Of a DNA stretch of 12,220 nt, positions 6,613-12,220 are shown one piece after another. Where the stretch lies: the NCBI GenBank assembly GCA_015494185.1, contig WGBT01000258.1, forward strand, positions 1 to 12,220. The letters are read 5' to 3'. A program made the position numbers and the translations under genes. The notes beneath the pieces were generated by a model. It was not told the DNA's origin. It was given only the letters and a program-made list of their open reading frames with translations, and ran no database searches. Within the stretch, counting starts at the first letter, position 1. Each line of letters starts with the position of its first letter. The DNA comes from Hyphomicrobiales bacterium. Lineage in GTDB: Bacteria > Pseudomonadota > Alphaproteobacteria > Rhizobiales > S144-35.

Positions 6613-7544
6613 ACAAGCCCCTTGCCACGACGCCGCTGCGGAAAAGCCGGCGGATGGACAACAAAATTGCGGTTTCGTTTGAATTTTTTCCGCCCAAAAC
6701 CGAAAAAATGGAGCAAATGCTGTGGCAATCCGTGGAACGGCTGGCACCGCTTGATCCTGCTTTCGTCTCGGTGACCTATGGTGCTGGGGGCTCGACCCGG
6801 GAACGAACCCATGCCACGGTGGCCCGGCTGGCGCGCGAAACCCCGTTACAGCCCGCCGCTCATTTGACTTGCGTTGGCGCACCCCGGGAAGAGATCGACG
6901 AGGTCATTCGCGGCTACCAAAGCGTTGGCGTCCGCCATATCGTGGCCTTGCGCGGCGACCCGCCGGAAGGTGTCGGGACCGTCTATACCCCCTACCCCGG
7001 CGGTTATGAAAACGCCGCCGCCCTGGTCGCAGGCATCAAACAAATCGGGGATTTCGAGGTTTCAGTGGCCGCCTTTCCGGAAAAACACCCCGACAGCCCG
7101 GATTTCGCCACCGATATGGAAATGCTCAAGGCCAAGCGTGACGCCGGCGCTGACCGGGCGATCACCCAGTTTTTCTTCGACAATGAAGTCTTTTACCGCT
7201 ATTTAGACCGTGTCGAGAAAGCTGGCATCGATATCCCAATCACGCCAGGCATTATCCCGATTCACAATTTCAAGCCGGTGGCCGGTTTCGCCGTCAAGGC
7301 GGGGGCCACCGTGCCAGACTGGTTGGCGGCACGGTTCGAGGGACTGGAAAACGATCCGGAAACCAATCGCCTGGTCGGCTGTGCGGTGGCCGCCGAACAG
7401 GTGCTGGATCTGATCGATCACGGCATCAAAAACTTTCATTTCTACACTTTGAACCGCGCCAATCTGGTCTATGCCATCTGCCATCTCATCGGCCTTCGTG
7501 CCAAGCCGGAAATGGAACTGACCAAGAAGGATGCCGCAGCATGA
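6609..7544 (+). CDS. metF: 5,10-methylenetetrahydrofolate reductase
   Basis: MetF reduces 5,10-methylene-THF to 5-methyl-THF with an FAD cofactor in the cytoplasm, supplying the methyl group used by MetH. The 311-aa product is a normal bacterial length and a TIM barrel. SFEFFPPKTEKME (from residue 23) includes Glu25, matching the catalytic glutamate of the E. coli enzyme. It is followed by SVTYGAGGSTRERT, HLTCVGAPREEI, ALRGDPPEG, AAFPEKHPDSPD, DAGADRAITQFFFDNEVFYRYLD, PGIIPIHNF and a C-terminal FHFYTLNRANLVYAIC. The ATG at 6609 overlaps the previous stop (ATGA) and has a good GGGAGG Shine-Dalgarno at 6596-6601, 7 nt away, so I prefer it to the in-frame ATG at 6654. The stop overlaps the start of the next gene in the same ATGA manner, which indicates translational coupling across three genes. 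Confidence 0.97.
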   Translation: MNKPLATTPLRKSRRMDNKIAVSFEFFPPKTEKMEQMLWQSVERLAPLDPAFVSVTYGAGGSTRERTHATVARLARETPLQPAAHLTCVGAPREEIDEVIRGYQSVGVRHIVALRGDPPEGVGTVYTPYPGGYENAAALVAGIKQIGDFEVSVAAFPEKHPDSPDFATDMEMLKAKRDAGADRAITQFFFDNEVFYRYLDRVEKAGIDIPITPGIIPIHNFKPVAGFAVKAGATVPDWLAARFEGLENDPETNRLVGCAVAAEQVLDLIDHGIKNFHFYTLNRANLVYAICHLIGLRAKPEMELTKKDAAA

Positions 7545-8602
7545 CCCGGGAAGAACGCTTGCAAAAACTGCGCGAGGCGGCGGCCAATCGCATCCTCATT
7601 CTTGATGGTGCCATGGGGACGATGATCCAAAAGCACAAGCTTGAAGAGGCTGATTACCGCGGCGCCCGCTTTGCCGACTGGGGCCAGGATTTGAAAGGCA
7701 ATAACGATCTTTTGGTGCTCACCCAACCCCAGCTCATTCGTGAAATTCACGACGCTTATTTTGAAGCCGGTGCCGATATCGCTGAAACCAACACCTTCAA
7801 CGGCACCCGCATTGCCATGGCTGATTACGGCATGGAAGAGCTGGTCTATGAAATCAATTTGGAGGCCGCCAAAATCGCCCGCGCCTCAGCCGATGCCTGG
7901 ACCGAAAAGACCCCGGACAAACCGCGTTTCGTCGCTGGGGCGATGGGGCCGACCAACCGCACCGCCTCGATTTCCCCCGATGTCAACGATCCCGGCTTTC
8001 GCAACATCACCTTCGATGAACTTTACCACGCCTATCAAGAACAGGCCCGGGCTTTGATCGAAGGCGGAGTAGACCTGTTGCTGATCGAGACCATTTTTGA
8101 CACCTTGAACGCCAAGGCGGCAGGTGCGGCGGTGCTCGATGTCTTTGAAGAGCTTGGGATTGAGCTGCCAATCATGCTCTCAGGCACCATCACCGATGAA
8201 TCCGGGCGCACGCTCACCGGACAGACCACCGAGGCATTTTGGTATTCGCTGCGCCATCTCAAACCGTTTTCGGTCGGGCTGAATTGTGCCCTTGGTGCGG
8301 ACAAGTTGCGGCCCTATGTGGCAGAACTTGCCACGCGTGCTGAAACGCTGGTCTCTGCGCATCCCAATGCGGGACTGCCCAATGAAATGGGGGAATATGA
8401 CGAATCCCCTCAAGACATGGCGAAGCATCTTGAAAGCTGGGCTGAAGATGGGCTCGTCAATATCATCGGCGGCTGCTGTGGCTCGACCCCTGAACATATC
8501 CGCGCCATCGCCGAAGCCGTCAGCCAGAAACCGCCCCGCAAACCCGTTGAAGACAATCACAAAATGCGGCTTTCGGGCCTTGAACCCTTCGTCCTTGGTT
8601 AA
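7541..8602 (+). CDS. metH: methionine synthase, homocysteine-binding module (split MetH, N-terminal part)
   Basis: This 353-aa protein corresponds to the first module of B12-dependent methionine synthase. It binds and activates homocysteine through zinc so that it can accept the methyl group from methylcobalamin. Visible features are LDGAMGTMIQ (21-30), ETNTFNGTR (82-90), AGAMGPTNR (132-140), LIETIFDTLNAKAA (181-194), GLNCALG with Cys249, and GGCCGSTP with Cys312 and Cys313. These three cysteines are the expected zinc ligands. The protein ends in MRLSGLEPFVLG, which matches the linker where a single-chain MetH would continue into its folate module. The ATG overlaps the metF stop (ATGA), with AAGGA about 9 nt upstream. 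The remaining modules are in the next gene, 31 nt downstream and in another frame. On sequence alone it could be called a generic homocysteine S-methyltransferase; context makes it half of MetH. Confidence 0.94.
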   Translation: MTREERLQKLREAAANRILILDGAMGTMIQKHKLEEADYRGARFADWGQDLKGNNDLLVLTQPQLIREIHDAYFEAGADIAETNTFNGTRIAMADYGMEELVYEINLEAAKIARASADAWTEKTPDKPRFVAGAMGPTNRTASISPDVNDPGFRNITFDELYHAYQEQARALIEGGVDLLLIETIFDTLNAKAAGAAVLDVFEELGIELPIMLSGTITDESGRTLTGQTTEAFWYSLRHLKPFSVGLNCALGADKLRPYVAELATRAETLVSAHPNAGLPNEMGEYDESPQDMAKHLESWAEDGLVNIIGGCCGSTPEHIRAIAEAVSQKPPRKPVEDNHKMRLSGLEPFVLG

Positions 8603-8633
8603 GGCCCCTTTGTCCATGGTTTAATGAATTGCT

Positions 8634-11330
8634 ATGACCCAAAACGCCAGTACGACTTTCATCAATATCGGGGAGCGCACCAATGTCACAGGCTCTGCCA
8701 AGTTCCGCAAGCTGATCGAAGCCGAAGACTATGAAGCCGCTCTCATGGTCGCCCGCCAGCAGGTCGAAAACGGCGCCCAGATCATCGACGTCAACATGGA
8801 TGAGGGGATGCTGGATTCCGAGAAGGCGATGACCACCTTTCTCAATCTGATCGCCGCCGAACCTGATATCGCCCGGGTGCCGGTGATGATCGACAGCTCG
8901 AAATGGTCGGTGATCGAGGCCGGTTTGAAATGCGTGCAAGGCAAGGCCATTGTCAACTCGATCTCGCTGAAAGAGGGCGAGGAGACCTTTCGTGAACAGG
9001 CGAAAAAGATTTTGCGCTATGGGGCCGCCACCGTGGTGATGGCCTTCGATGAGATCGGCCAGGCGGATACCGAAGACCGCAAATATGAGATTTGCGAACG
9101 CTCTTACAATATTCTCACCAAAGAGATTGGCTTTCCGCCGGAAGACATCATCTTCGATCCGAATATTTTTGCGGTGGCGACCGGGCTTGAAGAACACAAC
9201 AATTACGCTGTCGATTTCATCAATGCGACGCGCCGGATCAAACAGAACCTGCCTTATGCTCATGTCTCAGGCGGTGTTTCCAACCTGTCTTTCTCGTTCC
9301 GCGGCAACAATCCGGTGCGTGAGGCCATGCATTCGGTGTTTCTCTACCACGCCATCAAGGCCGGTATGGACATGGGCATCGTCAATGCCGGTCAATTGGT
9401 CATCTATGACGACATTCCAGACGAGTTGCGCGAGCGGGTTGAAGATGTGATCTTGAACCGCCGTCCTGATGCGACAGACCGACTGCTGGAAATTGCGGAA
9501 AATTATCGTGGCCAAACCAAGAAGAAAAAGGCGGCCGATTTGTCATGGCGTGAGAACAGCGTTGAAGAACGTCTGAAACACGCCTTGGTCAACGGTATTT
9601 CGAGTTATATCGAAGAGGACACCGAAGAAGCCCGGCAAAAGCTTGGCCGCCCGCTGCATGTGATCGAAGGGCCGTTGATGGATGGCATGAATGTGGTCGG
9701 TGATTTGTTTGGGGCGGGGAAGATGTTCCTGCCGCAAGTGGTCAAATCGGCCCGCGTGATGAAACAGGCGGTAGCCTATCTCACGCCTTTCATGGAAGAG
9801 GAAAAGGCCCAATGCACAACCGGTGATGACAGCAACACAACCAAAGTTCTGCTTGCCACGGTCAAAGGTGATGTTCACGATATCGGCAAGAACATTGTCG
9901 GTGTCGTGCTGCAATGCAATAATTTCGAGGTCATCGATCTTGGCGTCATGGTTCCAACCCAGAAGATTTTGGACACGGCCCGAAAGGAAAATGTCGCCAT
10001 TATCGGATTGAGCGGGCTGATCACACCAAGCCTCGATGAAATGGTGAACGTGGCCAGCGAAATGCAGCGTCAAGGCTTCGATATTCCGCTGTTGATCGGC
10101 GGCGCCACCACCAGCAAGATTCACACGGCAGTAAAGATCAACCCGCAATACCGGCGCGGTCAGACGGTCTATGTGCCCGACGCCAGCCGTGCCGTCTCTG
10201 TGGCCTCTGCTTTGGTTTCAGAAGGCGGCAGCGCACGCGCTTTTGCCGCTGAAATTCGCGCCGACTATGAGCGCATGGCCGAAGCTCATGCCCGCGGCAA
10301 GAAAGAAAAAGCCCGCGCCACTTTGGCCCAAGCCCGCGCCAACAAATTTGCCATAAAATGGCAGAATTTCCAGCCCAAGAAACCGCAATTTCTAGGCACC
10401 CGGGTGTTTCGCAATTACAACTTGGCCGAGCTTGCCCGCTATATCGACTGGACACCGTTTTTCGCCACCTGGGAGATGAAAGGCAGCTATCCGCGCATTC
10501 TCGATGACAACAAATTCGGCCCCGAAGCCCGTAAACTGTTGCGGGATGCCAGGGCCCTGTTGCAGCGGATCATCGACGAACAATGGCTGACCGCGCATGC
10601 AGTGATCGGGTTCTGGCCGGCCGCCCGTGCTGGCGATGACGACATTCATATCTTCACCGATGATGATCGCAAAACCGTGCGCACCACCTTGCACACTTTG
10701 CGCCAACAGATGGCCCGTGGCAGCCGGGACCGGGCCAATTTCGCCCTTGCCGATTTCATCGCCCCGCCTGAAAGCGGCCTGAAAGACTATATTGGCGGCT
10801 TTACCGTAACCGCTGGCATTGGCGAAGAAGAAGCGGCGGAACGTTTTGCCCGTGAAAACGATGACTACAACAAGATCATGGTCAAGGCCTTGGCGGACCG
10901 GCTGGCGGAAGCCTTTGCCGAACGGATGCATGAGCGGGTACGCCGGGAATTTTGGGGCTATGCCCCTGACGAACGACTGAGCAATGAAGAGCTGATCGCA
11001 GAGAAATTCCAAGGGATCCGTCCGGCCCCCGGCTATCCTGCCCAACCGGATCACACCGAAAAACGGACACTATTTGATCTTTTGAACACCGAACAAGAGA
11101 TTGGTGTTCGGCTGACGGAAAGTTTTGCCATGATGCCGGCCTCTTCGGTATCGGGACTGTATTTTGCCCATCCCGAATCCCGTTATTTCGGCGTGGGCAA
11201 GATTGCCCAAGATCAGGTTGCCGATTATGCCGCGCGCAAGGGTTGGGACATGGAAACCGCGGAAAAATGGCTGGCCCCGCTTTTGAATTATGACCCGGCG
11301 CTGCGGGCCGCCAAAGCCGCTGCGGAGTAG
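8634..11330 (+). CDS. metH: methionine synthase, folate-, cobalamin- and SAM-binding modules (split MetH, C-terminal part)
   Basis: The 898-aa protein carries the rest of cobalamin-dependent methionine synthase. The pterin-binding barrel (about 5-270) starts FINIGERTNVTGSAKF. The four-helix cap (about 305-395) has GPLMDGMNVVGDLFGAGKMF followed by LPQVVKSARVMK. The Rossmann B12 domain (about 400-540) has DVHDIGKN with His415 as the expected lower cobalt ligand, plus SGLITPSLDEM and LLIGGATTSKIHTA. The C-terminal reactivation domain (about 560-890) has RPAPGYPAQPDHTEK (from residue 796), the SAM-binding motif used for reductive remethylation. Both parts together make 1251 residues, close to the single-chain E. 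coli enzyme. The ATG at 8634 has no evident Shine-Dalgarno, and an in-frame TGA lies 9 nt upstream at 8625-8627. I saw no B12 riboswitch in the window. Confidence 0.97.
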   Translation: MTQNASTTFINIGERTNVTGSAKFRKLIEAEDYEAALMVARQQVENGAQIIDVNMDEGMLDSEKAMTTFLNLIAAEPDIARVPVMIDSSKWSVIEAGLKCVQGKAIVNSISLKEGEETFREQAKKILRYGAATVVMAFDEIGQADTEDRKYEICERSYNILTKEIGFPPEDIIFDPNIFAVATGLEEHNNYAVDFINATRRIKQNLPYAHVSGGVSNLSFSFRGNNPVREAMHSVFLYHAIKAGMDMGIVNAGQLVIYDDIPDELRERVEDVILNRRPDATDRLLEIAENYRGQTKKKKAADLSWRENSVEERLKHALVNGISSYIEEDTEEARQKLGRPLHVIEGPLMDGMNVVGDLFGAGKMFLPQVVKSARVMKQAVAYLTPFMEEEKAQCTTGDDSNTTKVLLATVKGDVHDIGKNIVGVVLQCNNFEVIDLGVMVPTQKILDTARKENVAIIGLSGLITPSLDEMVNVASEMQRQGFDIPLLIGGATTSKIHTAVKINPQYRRGQTVYVPDASRAVSVASALVSEGGSARAFAAEIRADYERMAEAHARGKKEKARATLAQARANKFAIKWQNFQPKKPQFLGTRVFRNYNLAELARYIDWTPFFATWEMKGSYPRILDDNKFGPEARKLLRDARALLQRIIDEQWLTAHAVIGFWPAARAGDDDIHIFTDDDRKTVRTTLHTLRQQMARGSRDRANFALADFIAPPESGLKDYIGGFTVTAGIGEEEAAERFARENDDYNKIMVKALADRLAEAFAERMHERVRREFWGYAPDERLSNEELIAEKFQGIRPAPGYPAQPDHTEKRTLFDLLNTEQEIGVRLTESFAMMPASSVSGLYFAHPESRYFGVGKIAQDQVADYAARKGWDMETAEKWLAPLLNYDPALRAAKAAAE

Positions 11331-11334
11331 CGGG

Positions 11335-11691
11335 ATGTTGCAGGAACTTGGCAATTGGCTCCTCACCGTCATTCCTGCACGCCTTGCCCGCTTATCCCCT
11401 CTGGAGCTTGTCTTTTTTGGGGGGCTTGTGGCCTTTACGATAGCCGGGCTGCGCGGCCGTGCAAAACGGCGGCGGCGACAGAAACAACAGGCGCAAATCA
11501 CCCGTCAAAAACACCGCCGCTCCTCCTCTCCCGCCGCCTATGGAGACCAAGACACCGATCCAACCACAAGTTCAGCCAAAAGCCGCCAGGAAAACGATCT
11601 TTTCGATGAGGCTTTCGGTGAGGAATTTTCGCAAACCGATGTGACAGAAACGGGAACGGAAACAGACAACGATGATGGCGGAGATGATTGA
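11335..11691 (+). CDS. small single-pass membrane protein of unknown function
   Basis: I do not recognise this 118-aa protein. The ATG at 11335 lies 4 nt after the metH stop, with GGAG (11324-11327) 7 nt upstream, so it is probably read from the same transcript. Residues about 22-39 (PLELVFFGGLVAFTIAGL) form one membrane helix. A strongly basic stretch follows directly (RGRAKRRRRQK, 40-50), which by the positive-inside rule places the C-terminus in the cytoplasm. The remaining tail is polar and disordered-looking, with an acidic end rich in Asp, Glu and Thr (FDEAFGEEF and then DNDDGGDD). Composition and spacing support a real gene, but no catalytic motif is visible. It converges on the nuclease gene with 42 bp between the stops. 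Confidence 0.65.
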   Translation: MLQELGNWLLTVIPARLARLSPLELVFFGGLVAFTIAGLRGRAKRRRRQKQQAQITRQKHRRSSSPAAYGDQDTDPTTSSAKSRQENDLFDEAFGEEFSQTDVTETGTETDNDDGGDD

Positions 11692-11733
11692 TCCTCTGCT
11701 GAAAAACGCAGACGATAACAAACAGCCTTTTGC

Positions 11734-12216
11734 CTATGGCATCAAGAAACTCTGCCTCGTTGGGATGGCTTTGACATCTGACTTGATCGTGCACCAACCT
11801 TGATAGCGGCGCCTACGGTAGGGTTTGGCCTGCCCTGATGCCAAAAGCTTATGGGCGAGGTTGACACCGTCTTCCGTGGTCACATCGGCAACCACCCGGC
11901 CGGCATATTTTCCCCGGTGAATATTCGACAGACGAACCCGCCTATTGGCAACCGTGGCAAAGGTCAGGCTTTTGGCTTTACGCGCCAGCTCCCGCTCTTT
12001 GTGACAACGCGGACGCCGCAGCTCTGGAGTATCGACCCCTTTGACCCGCACGAGAACCCGGATTTCCTGATCGATCCAAATTTTCGCGCGCACCCGCAGG
12101 GTATCGCCATCGATGACTTTTTCGACATAGGCTTCAACCGGTCCGGAAAGAAAGCGGGACGAACCGGCAAGGGCTTGGCCCCAACTTGCAAGCGCTAGCA
12201 AACCAGCCATGGTCAT
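11734..12216 (-). CDS. secreted staphylococcal-nuclease-like (SNase/TNase) protein, start possibly beyond the window
   Basis: The 160-aa product is a thermonuclease-like protein, predicted to hydrolyse DNA or RNA phosphodiester bonds with Ca2+ outside the cytoplasm. Residues 1-17 (MTMAGLLALASWGQALA) look like the hydrophobic core and cleavage site of a signal peptide but lack the usual basic N-terminus. The real start may therefore lie just outside the window; ATGs at 12216 and 12210 are the visible options. The OB-fold domain (about 28-135) has VIDGDTLRV with Asp36 and Asp38, and VRVKGVDTPEL with Arg57, Asp62, Thr63 and Glu65. It also has GKYAGRVVAD with Arg107, followed by LAHKLLASGQAKPY. 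These align with the D21, R35, D40, T41, E43 and R87 region of staphylococcal nuclease, so the active site seems complete. The C-terminal 25 residues are basic. Whether it degrades nucleic acid or has a housekeeping role cannot be told from the neighbours. Confidence 0.87.
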   Translation of the reverse strand: MTMAGLLALASWGQALAGSSRFLSGPVEAYVEKVIDGDTLRVRAKIWIDQEIRVLVRVKGVDTPELRRPRCHKERELARKAKSLTFATVANRRVRLSNIHRGKYAGRVVADVTTEDGVNLAHKLLASGQAKPYRRRRYQGWCTIKSDVKAIPTRQSFLMP

Positions 12217-12220
12217 GGAC

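Noticed and set aside
6654..7544. Alternative metF start at ATG 6654
   Set aside because: The ATG at 6609 overlaps the previous stop and has a GGGAGG ribosome binding site at ideal spacing; 6654 has none as good.
8590..8640. Sequencing error or frameshift splitting a single metH
   Set aside because: The break falls exactly between modules, the two ends are complete, both frames have their own stops, and as far as I recall the same split exists in related bacteria.
11695..11712. Hairpin TCTGC/GCAGA between the convergent membrane-protein and nuclease genes as a terminator
   Set aside because: The stem has only five pairs with an 8-nt loop and no T-run follows on either strand.

Overview
The window looks like a chromosomal segment of an alphaproteobacterium with moderate GC content (by eye). 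The grounds are protein-family resemblance and gene order: carB next to greA, an ArsR-type regulator fused to a methyltransferase directly ahead of metF, and a methionine synthase encoded by two adjacent genes. I see no phage, transposon, CRISPR array or RNA gene. The genus cannot be fixed from the sequence alone.

Left part (1-3847, minus strand): carB (carbamoyl-phosphate synthase large chain) is followed after 22 bp by greA (transcript cleavage factor). Just past greA there is a Shine-Dalgarno sequence and start codon of a further minus-strand gene that runs off the left edge. carA is not in the window. The region upstream of carB (3848-4280) is noncoding or nearly so. It holds a very AT-rich block (about 4070-4180) that probably carries divergent promoters, and a possible 54-codon leader ORF ending 6 nt before carB.

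Middle (4281-5222, plus strand): an exported lytic transglycosylase with a C-terminal SLT domain, a long basic linker and a signal peptide that also fits a lipobox. It is followed by a terminator-like hairpin and about 340 bp of intergenic DNA with a 17-bp tandem duplication, a second hairpin and an AT-rich promoter zone.

Right-centre (5566-11330, plus strand): a methionine-synthesis operon. It contains an ArsR-HTH/SAM-methyltransferase fusion regulator, metF, the homocysteine-binding module of MetH, and the folate/cobalamin/reactivation modules of MetH. The first three genes are joined by ATGA stop/start overlaps. A 20-bp near-perfect palindrome lies across the presumed -10 box in front of the regulator and is the best candidate operator for the operon. 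The three enzyme genes supply 5-methyl-THF and use it to methylate homocysteine with B12. The regulator is well placed to sense SAM or SAH.

Right end: a 118-aa single-pass membrane protein of unknown function follows metH closely. It converges on a minus-strand secreted staphylococcal-nuclease-like protein whose start lies at or just beyond the window edge.

Most of the window is housekeeping. The part most worth following up is the regulator-methyltransferase fusion with its compact operator/promoter.
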